Part shown: piece after piece, positions 1 to 8,350 of the stretch
How positions within the stretch are numbered: the first letter of the stretch is position 1
Layout of the letters: every line of letters begins with the position of its first letter
From: Bacteroidota bacterium
GTDB taxonomy: Bacteria > Bacteroidota > Bacteroidia > Flavobacteriales_F > PHOS-HE28
Assembly: GCA_023412755.1 (NCBI GenBank)
Contig: JAEZCB010000257.1
Span: forward strand, 1-26,423
DNA length: 26,423 nt
Direction: 5' to 3'
Program-made: the position numbers and the translations under genes
Notes under the pieces: generated by a model
What the model was told of the DNA's origin: nothing
The model's database searches: none
Seen by the model: the letters and a program-made list of their open reading frames with translations, nothing else

Positions 1-3000
1 ACGTAGACGTGTACCTCATCAGCCAGCAGGCCGATCTGAACCCTCAGCCGGATGGCTATTTCGTTCGGGTCGGGGAGACACAGGACCACATTGTGCTATA
101 CAGGAGTCAGGGGGGAGCGAACACCGCCCTGGTGACATCCCCTGCGGGCATCGTGAACAGCAGCACCAGCAATCCTTTTCGGGTCCGTGTGACACGGGAC
201 GCGGATCATAACTGGACACTTGCTTATGATGATGGCGATACGGGCATGTTCGTTATCGCTGGAACAGCGGTGGACGCTTCCATCACAACAAGCACACACT
301 TCGGGATCCGGATCGTACAGAGTGCTGCCGGCAGCGTGGTGAACAACCATTTCTTCGACGACTTCATAGTTGGCGATATTCCAGTGGATGAACAACCGCC
401 GGGCCTGTTGTCAGTATCGGTGATCGATGAGAACACCGTGGATCTTCATTTCGACGAACCGTTGTCCCCAGGAACAGCCCAGGATGCCGCTAATTATTCG
501 GCTGACAATGGCTTGGGGCAACCCCTTTCGGCCACATTACAGGAGGCGGGCATTGTGCGATTGGTGTTCGCTTCGACCTTCACCAGTGGCACCACCTATA
601 CGGTCACCGTTGATGGTGTACAGGATCTTGCGGGTAATGCGATCAGCAATGGAACTGGAACGTTCGTCTATTTCATTGCTGCCACGCCGGAGTACCGTGA
701 GGTGGTCTTCAATGAATTGATGGTGGACCCCACCCCGTCACAAGGTCTTCCCGAGGCTGAATACATCGAACTGTTCAATACCACCACTGATAAATTCTTC
801 GATCTCTCGGGCTGGTCCATCACAACGAATTCCTCCCAGAGTACCCTTCCCGCATACGCGCTGGCTCCTGGCGAATACGTACTTCTGGTGAACAACAACA
901 CTATGGGGCAATTCACTACTGTGGAGAACAAGCTCGGGATCAGCCTTTCCTCCACCGCGTTGGTGAACGGCGGTACCACCCTCACATTGTCAGCGAATGG
1001 CGAAGTGATCGACCAGCTCACCTACGACCTCGGCTGGTATGGTGACCCTGAAAAGGAGGAGGGTGGCTGGAGTCTGGAACAGATCCATCCGTACCATCCC
1101 TGTTCCACCTCGAGCAATTGGGCCGCAGCCACCGCATCGCTCGGGGGGACCCCGGGGACGCAGAATTCCATTTTCAGCAATACTTCCGATAATGATCCGC
1201 CCCAACTGCAATCGGCCCAGCTCATAGGCACCATGCAGGTGGAGCTGCTGTTCAATGAACCGTTGGACGAGGCTAGCATCGCCGGTGCGGAATTCATCAT
1301 TGAGCCAGCGCTCGGCATCTCCAGCGCCGGGTCTGTGCCTGGCGATCCGCGCAGAGTACTGCTGCAGCTGGCGGCCGAACCCGAATTGGAAGTGCCTTAT
1401 ACCATCACGGTAAGTGGCTTGACCGATTGCATTGGCAACACGATCGGTGCCGAGAATACGGCGACATTCTTCTACTACATACCCGCTACACCTGAATACC
1501 GTGAGGTTGTGATCAATGAACTGATGGTGGATCCAAATCCGCCGCAGGGGCTGCCGGAAAGCGAGTACATCGAATTGTTCAACGCCACCACCGACAAGTA
1601 TTTCCAACTGGAGGGGTGGAAGATCAGCACCACCTCCTCACAGGCCATACTCCCTGCCTTCGCACTCGCTCCCGGGTCCTTTGTGGTGTTCGTGAACAAC
1701 GGGCAGCTTCCCTTCTTCGCTGATATTCCCAACAGTGCAGGTTTTTCACTATCCAGCACCGCGTTTACCAATGCAGGCACCATGGTATCCCTTCTGGATC
1801 CCCAGGACATGCTCGTGGACAGGGTGGCGTACACGGACCAATGGTACGCGGATCCAGATAGGGCCGGCGGCGGATGGAGCCTTGAACAAGTGAACCCCTT
1901 CCACCCATGCTCCACCATGGACAATTGGGCAGCATCACAGGCGGCCGAGGGTGGTACGCCCGGCACCCAGAACATCCTTTTCGATCCTGCACCGGATACC
2001 GAACCGCCCATGTTGCTCAGTGCCTTCATGGTGGACTCCACGCTCGTGCAGTTGCATTTCAGTGAAGCAATGGATCTGGCGAGCCTGGAAATGGGTGAAT
2101 ACTCCATCGATCCTTTTTTGGACATAACAGGAGTGGACATCAGCAGTGAAAGAAGGGTTTGGCTCACGTTGGCGGATGAGCCACAGATCGGAACGACCTA
2201 TACCGTCACTGTTACCAATGTATATGATTGCAGCGGCAATGCGATCGGTGGAAATACAGCGCAGATCGCCATACCAGAACTGGTGGCTCCTGGCGACGTG
2301 GTGATCAATGAGGTATTGTATGATACCGAGACCGGTGGCAGCGACTTCGTGGAATTATACAATCGCTCTAATAAGGTGATCGACCTTGCCGGCATGAAAA
2401 TAGGCCGGGAGCTTACGGACACCGCAAGGATCATTACCGAGGATGCGTGGATCCTGATGCCAGGCACCTATGCGGTGGCAACCTCCAGCATTGCCAATGT
2501 GGAGCGCCAATATCCACAAAGTCTCACCGATCGGTCTATTCAAATGAACCTGCCCAGTTTCACCAATACGGAAGGAACGGTCATCTTGATGGGCGCGGAC
2601 AATGAGGTCATAGACCAGTTCCGTTATCATGACAACATGCATTTCGCATTGATCTCCCGCACAAAAGGGTTCAGTCTGGAACGCATAGACCCCTTTCGGC
2701 AGACGCAGGATCCGACCAACTGGCAGACGGCCTCTGAAATGGCCGGCAGGGCAACCCCAGGTTATGAGAACTCCCAGTATTCACCGGCTCCCGAAGCCGC
2801 TGGCACCATGACGATCGATCCACCGATCTTCTCGCCTGATAATGATGGACACCAGGATGTGGTCACCATCACATATGAGTTCAACGATCATGGCTTCGTA
2901 GGTACGCTGATAATATTCGACACAGCCGGCCGGGAAGTGAAGCGGCTCCTGAACAGCCATCTGCTTGGCACCTCCGGCTCAGTTTCCTGGGATGGTGTGA

Positions 3001-3119
3001 TGGAGAATGGAAGCAAAGGCAGGATGGGACCTTACATCGTGATGCTCGAGGCTTTCGATATCGACGGCAACTTGGAGCGCTTCAAGCAGACCATCACGCT
3101 CGCGCACTATCTGGATTGA
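1..3119 (+). CDS. Secreted multidomain protein with three lamin-tail domains, 5'-truncated
   Basis: The reading frame is open to the left edge, so the N-terminus and signal peptide lie outside the window; 1036 codons from a GTG at 9 are visible. Order of parts, counted from that GTG: an unassigned beta-rich stretch (about 1-125), an SbsA-type Ig-like domain (about 129-220), lamin-tail domain 1 (about 226-385), Ig-like (about 393-490), lamin-tail 2 (about 494-655), Ig-like (about 660-755), lamin-tail 3 (about 763-920) and a FlgD-type Ig-like C-terminus (about 934-1036, with SPDNDG and SWDG motifs). Lamin-tail domains are beta-sandwiches common in secreted Bacteroidota proteins, often beside enzymes or adhesins; no catalytic domain is visible here. 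It lacks the usual T9SS type A tail, so how it is exported or anchored is unclear. Its 3' end overlaps the convergent glycosyltransferase gene by 26 bases. Function unknown; extracellular location inferred. Confidence 0.85.
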   Translation, partial: VDVYLISQQADLNPQPDGYFVRVGETQDHIVLYRSQGGANTALVTSPAGIVNSSTSNPFRVRVTRDADHNWTLAYDDGDTGMFVIAGTAVDASITTSTHFGIRIVQSAAGSVVNNHFFDDFIVGDIPVDEQPPGLLSVSVIDENTVDLHFDEPLSPGTAQDAANYSADNGLGQPLSATLQEAGIVRLVFASTFTSGTTYTVTVDGVQDLAGNAISNGTGTFVYFIAATPEYREVVFNELMVDPTPSQGLPEAEYIELFNTTTDKFFDLSGWSITTNSSQSTLPAYALAPGEYVLLVNNNTMGQFTTVENKLGISLSSTALVNGGTTLTLSANGEVIDQLTYDLGWYGDPEKEEGGWSLEQIHPYHPCSTSSNWAAATASLGGTPGTQNSIFSNTSDNDPPQLQSAQLIGTMQVELLFNEPLDEASIAGAEFIIEPALGISSAGSVPGDPRRVLLQLAAEPELEVPYTITVSGLTDCIGNTIGAENTATFFYYIPATPEYREVVINELMVDPNPPQGLPESEYIELFNATTDKYFQLEGWKISTTSSQAILPAFALAPGSFVVFVNNGQLPFFADIPNSAGFSLSSTAFTNAGTMVSLLDPQDMLVDRVAYTDQWYADPDRAGGGWSLEQVNPFHPCSTMDNWAASQAAEGGTPGTQNILFDPAPDTEPPMLLSAFMVDSTLVQLHFSEAMDLASLEMGEYSIDPFLDITGVDISSERRVWLTLADEPQIGTTYTVTVTNVYDCSGNAIGGNTAQIAIPELVAPGDVVINEVLYDTETGGSDFVELYNRSNKVIDLAGMKIGRELTDTARIITEDAWILMPGTYAVATSSIANVERQYPQSLTDRSIQMNLPSFTNTEGTVILMGADNEVIDQFRYHDNMHFALISRTKGFSLERIDPFRQTQDPTNWQTASEMAGRATPGYENSQYSPAPEAAGTMTIDPPIFSPDNDGHQDVVTITYEFNDHGFVGTLIIFDTAGREVKRLLNSHLLGTSGSVSWDGVMENGSKGRMGPYIVMLEAFDIDGNLERFKQTITLAHYLD
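684..2291 (+). repeat. Two tandem lamin-tail + Ig-like units, period 804 bp (268 codons)
   Basis: Two consecutive units within the large secreted gene align with a period of exactly 804 bases. Unit 1 starts TPEYREVVFNELMVDP and unit 2 TPEYREVVINELMVDP. Both continue with GLPE(A/S)EYIELFN, TTDK, SLEQ(I/V) and GGTPGTQN at matching spacing. The third lamin-tail domain (from about 2296) starts with a diverged VVINEVLYD and lacks the EYRE lead. This points to an internal duplication of a lamin-tail plus Ig-like pair, with the third copy older or of separate origin. Confidence 0.8.
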
Positions 3120-4362
3120 CCCCTTTCTTCAGCCAGCGCTGAACAGATGGGGATGATGTCCGTTGCAGCAGCCGTTGAATGCCTCCTGCCGCAAGTATAA
3201 GGAGCAGTGGCATGGCCGGGTTCTTGAAACGTGCATCCGCGGTAGAGATCGCACCACTCAAGATCGTGAAAGCGGCCACGAACAAAAGCAGCCATTCATG
3301 CTGAGTGATCCTTGATGCTTGCATGATCAGGAACACTGCTCCAGCAACGATGCACAAGGAGAATAGCAGTGAGACACCGATGAGCAGAATGGTTGTGGGC
3401 CCGGAACCGAAATGCCGTTGCGCGTATCCCTTGCCCGGAGCCAATAGGATGCGCGCTGCTTTTTCCAATTGAAGCCTCGCCCATGTAAAGGGATGGGACA
3501 GGAAAGTCCGATGGACATGCGCTGATATACCCTCGAAATAGGCACGCATTTCCACACGATCCGTCCAATTGGTCCTGCTCGCGATCTCCCGGAGCTGCTG
3601 CCGCTCCTTTTCATTAGTGGATCTTCCCACTGCCTCCAACACCTGAGGGACATGAAAATGCGCGGCCACCACCACCCCACTATCCGAAACGTGGAACCTA
3701 CCATCCAAAGCGCGGTTGCGAAGCATCCAAGGCAAAACCGCTAGAAGGCACAGGATCATAAGCAGGAAACCATGCCAGCGGCGCTGTCCTTTTTGTAGCA
3801 GGAGAAGCACCCCTGCGAGCAGGGCGATATGAAGTCCATTGGGTCGCAGATAAGCGGCTACCGCGAAACATGCTGCTGCACATATCACCGCGACCACGCC
3901 ACGGGGCGGGCTCAATAGCACCAGCCCACCCAACAGCAGCATGGCGAAAAGCGATTCCGTAAGAAGTTCCCCGGATAGGATGATGTCCATTGGTTCGATC
4001 GCCATGAGCAGCGGAGGCACCCATGCCATGCGTCCATTGAGGCCTGCATGCGTTCCAAGCATATACATCAATGGGATCTTCAGGCTGCTGGATACCACCT
4101 GCAGCAGAAGCACCGATCGTACACCCCCGGCCAGATGGATGAGCCAGGGATATCCGGGCATGCGTGTGGTCTCTGGGATATCCAACGGGTGGAACATGGT
4201 GAAGGCGCCATGCTTCAACCCATCGGCAAGGGCCAGATACAATGAGGGATCATGTGTCAATCGCCATCCCTGCGCCTCATGATGGAAAAAGAACGCGAGC
4301 CGGAAGAACAGCGCGACGCTGAACATGACCCAGACTGCTGATGGGATGGAACGGCCTGGCAT
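3094..4362 (-). CDS. Polytopic membrane glycosyltransferase, GT-C (GT39/ArnT-like) fold
   Basis: The 422-residue protein is strongly hydrophobic with roughly ten membrane segments. The first is near residues 9-24; others include 152-172, 177-192, 200-212 and several in the C-terminal third. The loop after the first segment carries an acidic motif (THDPSLYLALADG), where GT-C enzymes keep the Asp used in catalysis or metal binding. Further on are RMPGYPWLI and ESLFAMLLL, both typical of dolichyl- or undecaprenyl-phosphate-sugar-dependent transferases. Such enzymes move a sugar from a lipid carrier to a lipid, protein or glycan on the outer face of the inner membrane; donor and acceptor cannot be told here. 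The ATG at 4362 is 81 bases after the pgk stop on the same strand, so co-transcription with pgk is possible. The 3' end overlaps the convergent secreted-protein gene by 26 bases. The family call is solid as a superfamily, weak as a specific activity. Confidence 0.7.
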   Translation of the reverse strand: MPGRSIPSAVWVMFSVALFFRLAFFFHHEAQGWRLTHDPSLYLALADGLKHGAFTMFHPLDIPETTRMPGYPWLIHLAGGVRSVLLLQVVSSSLKIPLMYMLGTHAGLNGRMAWVPPLLMAIEPMDIILSGELLTESLFAMLLLGGLVLLSPPRGVVAVICAAACFAVAAYLRPNGLHIALLAGVLLLLQKGQRRWHGFLLMILCLLAVLPWMLRNRALDGRFHVSDSGVVVAAHFHVPQVLEAVGRSTNEKERQQLREIASRTNWTDRVEMRAYFEGISAHVHRTFLSHPFTWARLQLEKAARILLAPGKGYAQRHFGSGPTTILLIGVSLLFSLCIVAGAVFLIMQASRITQHEWLLLFVAAFTILSGAISTADARFKNPAMPLLLILAAGGIQRLLQRTSSPSVQRWLKKGVNPDSARA

Positions 4363-4443
4363 GGAGCACCAAAGAGAAGGCCCGGCTTTGAGAAATGAAA
4401 GCTTTTTCCGCTCTTCAACAGCAGCGCGGCCAACCCTCCAAGA

Positions 4444-5634
4444 TCACTTTCTGATCGCGGCGATCCCGGGAAGCTCCTTCCCTTCCAGATACTCCAGCAT
4501 TGCTCCACCGCCAGTACTCACATAACTTATGCGGTCCGCGACACCGAACTGGTTGACCGCGGCCACAGAATCACCGCCCCCCACAAGGCTGAAGGCGCCC
4601 TTATCAGATGCTTCGGCCACAGCCTCGGCGATCGCTTTCGTGCCGCGCTGGAATGGCTTCATTTCGAAGACACCCATCGGACCATTCCAGAGGATGGTGC
4701 GGCTGCGCAGAACGACCTTTTTGAAGCGCTCCACCGTCTTCGAACCAATATCCAGACCCATCCAACCATCGGGTATGGCATCCGCAGCACATTCATCGGT
4801 ATTGGCGGTCTCGGCGAAAGCATCCGCCACCACCGCATCGGTGGGCAGGTGCAGTTCCACGCCCTTTTCCTCGGCCTTGGCCATGATGTTACGGGCGGTC
4901 TCCAAATGATCCTCCTCCACCAATGAGGCACCCACCTGGCCTCCCCTGGCCTTCATGAAGGTGAACGCCATGCCACCACCAATGATCACTTCATCACATT
5001 TGCCCAGCAGGTTCTCCAGCACCTCGATCTTGCTGCTCACCTTGGCGCCGCCAACTATGGCCAGCAGGGGTTTCTCGGGCTTTTCCAACACACGCCCAAG
5101 GCTGTCCAATTCACCCTGGATCAGGTGACCGAACAGCTTGTCTTTAGGAAAGAACTTCGCCACGATCGTAGTGCTCGCATGGGCACGGTGCGCGGTGCCG
5201 AATGCATCGTTCACATACACGTCGCCTAATTCGGCCAATGAACGGCTGAAGCCTTCATCACCAGCCTCTTCCTCTGGATGGTAGCGAAGGTTCTCCAGCA
5301 GAAGCACCTGCCCAGGCTTCAATGCGGCGGCTTTCGCCCTGGCATCATCTCCAACACAATCCTTGGCGAAGATCACCGGCACATCCAGCAGTCCTGCCAA
5401 ATGCTTCGCGACCGGCTCCAGACTCATCTCCGGGTTCGGCTTACCCTTGGGCCGGCCCAAATGGCTCATCAAGATCACGCTTCCACCATCATTCAGGATC
5501 TTCTTCACCGTTGGCACAATGGCCATGGTACGGTTGTCATCGGTGACCTGCCTATTCGCGTCCAGTGGCACATTGAGGTCCACACGTACCAGTGCCTTTC
5601 GATCCTTGAAGGAGAAACTGTCCATGTTGTGCAT
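4444..5634 (-). CDS. pgk: Phosphoglycerate kinase
   Basis: Cytosolic glycolytic enzyme converting 1,3-bisphosphoglycerate plus ADP to 3-phosphoglycerate plus ATP. All family signatures are present: RVDLNVPLD near the N-terminus, SHLGRPKGKPN, LLLENLRYHPEEEAGD, VNDAFGTAHRAHAS (substrate side), then IVGGAKVSSKIEVL, IIGGGMAFTFMKA, LWNGPMGVFE and the nucleotide-binding SLVGGGDSVAAV followed by STGGGAMLEYLEG. The open frame runs up to 5721, but the extra 29 residues resemble non-coding sequence. The ATG at 5634 gives MHNMDSFSF, which lines up with the usual Bacteroidota PGK start and yields 396 residues, a normal length; the ATG at 5625 is the alternative. It is divergent from holB, with a shared promoter region of about 110 bases. 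Confidence 0.97.
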   Translation of the reverse strand: MHNMDSFSFKDRKALVRVDLNVPLDANRQVTDDNRTMAIVPTVKKILNDGGSVILMSHLGRPKGKPNPEMSLEPVAKHLAGLLDVPVIFAKDCVGDDARAKAAALKPGQVLLLENLRYHPEEEAGDEGFSRSLAELGDVYVNDAFGTAHRAHASTTIVAKFFPKDKLFGHLIQGELDSLGRVLEKPEKPLLAIVGGAKVSSKIEVLENLLGKCDEVIIGGGMAFTFMKARGGQVGASLVEEDHLETARNIMAKAEEKGVELHLPTDAVVADAFAETANTDECAADAIPDGWMGLDIGSKTVERFKKVVLRSRTILWNGPMGVFEMKPFQRGTKAIAEAVAEASDKGAFSLVGGGDSVAAVNQFGVADRISYVSTGGGAMLEYLEGKELPGIAAIRK

Positions 5635-5675
5635 GAGCGGCGCCTTCGCGATGGTACGCTCGGGCGAACGGGGTG

Positions 5676-5683
5676 CGAAATTA
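5676..5683 (-). promoter_or_regulatory. Candidate -7 element for pgk
   Basis: On the minus strand this reads TAATTTCG, one mismatch from the Bacteroidota -7 consensus TAnnTTTG. It lies about 42 bases before the chosen pgk ATG at 5634. No clear -33 TTG was found at the expected spacing, so this is a weak call supported mainly by position. Confidence 0.35.
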
Positions 5684-5731
5684 AGGCCATCAGGCAGGCC
5701 CTGGGGAGGTGCCTTGTCCACCGGTCGCGCC

Positions 5732-5739
5732 TACCTTCG
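5732..5739 (+). promoter_or_regulatory. Candidate -7 element for holB
   Basis: TACCTTCG differs from TAnnTTTG at one base, and a TTG lies 15 bases upstream (5714-5716; 17-23 is usual). The element ends only four bases before the holB ATG. If used, transcription would begin at or next to the start codon and give an almost leaderless mRNA. Confidence 0.4.
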
Positions 5740-5743
5740 TGCC

Positions 5744-6874
5744 ATGCTTTTCAGGGAGGTCATAGGACAGGAAGCCCTCAAGCGGAAACTCATTTCCAAC
5801 ATCCGCGAACAACGCGTGGCTCACGCACAACTTTTCCTGGGCCCCCGGGGTAGCGGAAACCTGCCGCTCGCACTGGCCTATTCGCAATATCTGCTCTGTG
5901 AACAACAGGGTCAGAATGATGCCTGCGGCACTTGCTCCTCCTGCCGGCAAATGGAGAAGCTGGAGCATCCGGACCTGCACACCATGTTCCCGATATACCT
6001 AGAGGAAAAGAAACCGAAGACGTGCGATCGCTTCATTACCGAATGGCGTGGATCGGTGCTGAAGCGACCCTATCTGGATATCGAGATCTGGCGCGACATG
6101 TTGGAGAGCGAGAATAAACAGCTTCGCATGGGTGTGGACATAGCCCAGGATATCCAGCGCAAGCTCAGCCTGCGTGCCTTTCGTGGCGGCTTCAAGGTGA
6201 TGCTCATCTGGCAGCCGGAATTGTTGGACACCGCCGCATCCAATAAATTATTGAAGGTCCTTGAAGAGCCCGAGCCAAATACGGTCTTCCTGCTGGTCGC
6301 GAATGCCGCGGATCAATTGCTGGCAACGATCGTAAGCCGGGCCCAATTGACCAAGGTCCCGGCCCTCCGCCCGGAGGATGTAGTGAGCGCCATGAAAGAG
6401 CGTTTCCCGGAATTGACAGAGGAAGAGGCCATGATGATCGGCATGCGCAGCGACGGCGATCTGTTGGAAGCCATCGAAATGGCGGAGAAGGGTGAAGAGG
6501 ATCTTTTCGATCTGTTCCGCCCCTGGCTGCTGGCCTGTTATCAGTTGAATGTGGTGGAGGTGGCCGAATTCACTGAGCAATTCCAGAAAATGGGTAGAGA
6601 GCGGCAGAAATCATTCCTGCGCTATGCTTTGCGCATGATCCGGCAGAGTGTGCTGCAATGGCAGCAGGCGGCTTCGCTTGTGAAGGTGGCCGGCCGTGAG
6701 CAGGAATTCGTCCAAAAGTTCAGCCGTCAGCTCACCGATCATAATGCGGATCGGATCAGGCGGGAACTGGAGCATGCCCACCACCATGTGGAACGCAACG
6801 CGAACCCCAAGATCCTGTTCATGGACATGAGCTACCGGATAATGGGGCTGCTCAAAGCAAAGGAGCGTGCCTGA
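5744..6874 (+). CDS. holB: DNA polymerase III subunit delta' (clamp loader)
   Basis: The 376-residue protein belongs to the clamp-loader AAA+ family and would act in the cytosol as the delta' subunit that helps load the sliding clamp at replication forks. Its N-terminus matches the family (F-x-x-VIGQE, then RVAHAQLFLGP). The P-loop position reads GPRGSGN (residues 33-39), with Asn in place of the catalytic Lys, so it probably does not hydrolyse ATP, as known for delta'. A four-Cys zinc module follows (Cys52, 61, 64, 67). Then come LLKVLEEPEPNTVFLLV and the arginine-finger region IVSRAQ, where SRC is more usual. The ATG at 5744 is chosen because the conserved N-terminus begins right there; the frame is open further upstream but those codons overlap pgk. 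dut follows after 13 bases. Confidence 0.93.
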   Translation: MLFREVIGQEALKRKLISNIREQRVAHAQLFLGPRGSGNLPLALAYSQYLLCEQQGQNDACGTCSSCRQMEKLEHPDLHTMFPIYLEEKKPKTCDRFITEWRGSVLKRPYLDIEIWRDMLESENKQLRMGVDIAQDIQRKLSLRAFRGGFKVMLIWQPELLDTAASNKLLKVLEEPEPNTVFLLVANAADQLLATIVSRAQLTKVPALRPEDVVSAMKERFPELTEEEAMMIGMRSDGDLLEAIEMAEKGEEDLFDLFRPWLLACYQLNVVEVAEFTEQFQKMGRERQKSFLRYALRMIRQSVLQWQQAASLVKVAGREQEFVQKFSRQLTDHNADRIRRELEHAHHHVERNANPKILFMDMSYRIMGLLKAKERA

Positions 6875-6887
6875 GGCGAACACAGCT

Positions 6888-7322
6888 ATGCGGATACGTA
6901 TCATCAACCGGGGAAAGCACCCACTCCCCTCCTATGCCACCGAACAAAGTGCAGGCATGGACCTTCGTGCGAACCTCGATCGGCCGGTCCTGTTGCTACC
7001 TGGTGAGCGTGCTTTGATCCCGACCGGCCTTTTTCTGGAATTGCCCGATGGCACGGAAGCGCAGGTCAGACCACGCAGTGGGCTGGCTTTGAAACACGGC
7101 ATCACCGTATTGAACGCACCGGGAACGATCGATGCGGACTACCGAGGAGAAGTGGGCGTATTGCTGGTGAATCTGGGCCGCGAACCTTTCGAGGTGAAGG
7201 ATGGTGAGCGGGTCGCACAGTTGGTGATCGCCCATTATGTCCGGACCATTCTCGAGGAAGTTCCGGAACTTCGCGCCTCCGAACGCGGGGCGGGTGGCTT
7301 CGGGCACACCGGTACCCGCTAA
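6888..7322 (+). CDS. dut: dUTP diphosphatase
   Basis: Hydrolyses dUTP to dUMP and pyrophosphate, keeping uracil out of DNA and supplying dTMP synthesis. All five trimeric dUTPase motifs are visible in 144 residues: SAGMDLRA, RPRSGLALKHGI, NAPGTIDADYRGEVGV (with the Asp that positions the water), RVAQLVI and the C-terminal flap RGAGGFGHTG, where His replaces the more common Ser. A GTG at 6867 lies in frame upstream but overlaps the holB stop. The ATG at 6888 gives the standard start (MRIRIINRG) and the normal family length. It sits 13 bases after holB and 20 before the nucleotidyltransferase gene, so it is probably in one operon with both. Confidence 0.96.
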   Translation: MRIRIINRGKHPLPSYATEQSAGMDLRANLDRPVLLLPGERALIPTGLFLELPDGTEAQVRPRSGLALKHGITVLNAPGTIDADYRGEVGVLLVNLGREPFEVKDGERVAQLVIAHYVRTILEEVPELRASERGAGGFGHTGTR

Positions 7323-7342
7323 GCTAGAGAACGTACGCAAGC

Positions 7343-8350
7343 ATGAAATTGATCATACCTATGGCTGGCATGGGCAAGCGGATGAGGCCGCACACCCATA
7401 CCACTCCGAAACCTCTTCTGCCCATCGCTGGCAAACCGATCGTACAACGCCTTGTGGAGGATCTGGCCGCGGTGGCCGGGGAACCTGTGGAGGAAGTAGC
7501 CTTCGTGATAGGACCTTCGTTCGGGAAAAAGGTGGAACAACGGCTGGTCTCCATCGCCGAAGGAGTGGGTGCCACGGGAACCATTCATTACCAGGAGGAG
7601 GCGCTGGGTACGGCACATGCCATACTCTGCGCCGGCAGTGCGTTGAAAGGCCGGATCATTGTTGCCTTCGCGGACACACTGTTCCGTGCGGAAATGACGT
7701 TGGATAAGGACTGCGACGGTGTGATCTGGGTGAACAAGGTGGATGACCCCAAACCCTTCGGCGTGGTGAAGAAGAACGCGGAAGGAGTGATCACCGAATT
7801 CGTTGAAAAGCCGCAGGAATTCGTGAGCGACCTGGCCATCATCGGCATATACTACTTCGCCGATGGTGAACGCCTTCGCGATGAAATGCAGTACCTCATC
7901 GATAATGACATCAAGGACAAGGGGGAATATCAACTCACCAACGCCTTGGAGAATATGAAACAGAAAGGCGCACGTTTCAAGTCCGGTGCTGTGGATGTCT
8001 GGATGGACTGTGGCAACAAGAACGCCATGGTGGATACCAACACCAAGGTACTTGGGTTCATTAAGGACCAGAACGGTCTGGTGAGCAAGAATGTGAAGCT
8101 GACCAACAGTGTGATCGTGCCGCCCTGCTTCATCGGCGACGATGTGGTGCTGCTGGATTCCGTAATAGGTCCATTCGCCAGCATTGAGCGCGGAACCACC
8201 ATAAGCGCCAGTGTGGTACGAAATTCGATCGTACGTCCGGGCGTTACCATCTCTGAAGCCGTTGTGGACAATAGCATGATCGGTGAACGTGCCCTGGTGA
8301 AAGGGAGGCCGATGGATGTAAGTCTCAGCGACGACAGTACCTTAGGATGA
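7343..8350 (+). CDS. Sugar-phosphate nucleotidyltransferase (NDP-sugar synthase family)
   Basis: The N-terminal two thirds form a nucleotidyltransferase domain with the signature IPMAGMGKRMRPHT followed by TPKPLLPIAGKP. An Asp-bearing FADTLF sits at the metal-binding position and VEKPQEF follows. The C-terminal part (about 245-330) is a left-handed beta-helix built from hexapeptide-like turns (VIVPPCFIGDD, VIGPFASIERGT, VVRNSIVRPGVTI). The enzyme should join a sugar-1-phosphate to a nucleoside triphosphate to make an NDP-sugar for envelope glycans. Which sugar and nucleotide is not decidable from sequence; the family includes RmlA-, GalU- and GlmU-like members. Length is 335 residues. The stop overlaps the start of the TPR lipoprotein gene by four bases (ATGA), indicating translational coupling. 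Confidence 0.85.
   Translation: MKLIIPMAGMGKRMRPHTHTTPKPLLPIAGKPIVQRLVEDLAAVAGEPVEEVAFVIGPSFGKKVEQRLVSIAEGVGATGTIHYQEEALGTAHAILCAGSALKGRIIVAFADTLFRAEMTLDKDCDGVIWVNKVDDPKPFGVVKKNAEGVITEFVEKPQEFVSDLAIIGIYYFADGERLRDEMQYLIDNDIKDKGEYQLTNALENMKQKGARFKSGAVDVWMDCGNKNAMVDTNTKVLGFIKDQNGLVSKNVKLTNSVIVPPCFIGDDVVLLDSVIGPFASIERGTTISASVVRNSIVRPGVTISEAVVDNSMIGERALVKGRPMDVSLSDDSTLG

Noticed and set aside
5637..5721. N-terminal extension of pgk
   Set aside because: The extra residues do not look like PGK and contain the likely promoter; ATG 5634 gives the normal length.
5363..5743. Upstream extension of the holB frame
   Set aside because: It is antisense to pgk codons and the conserved delta' N-terminus begins at 5744.
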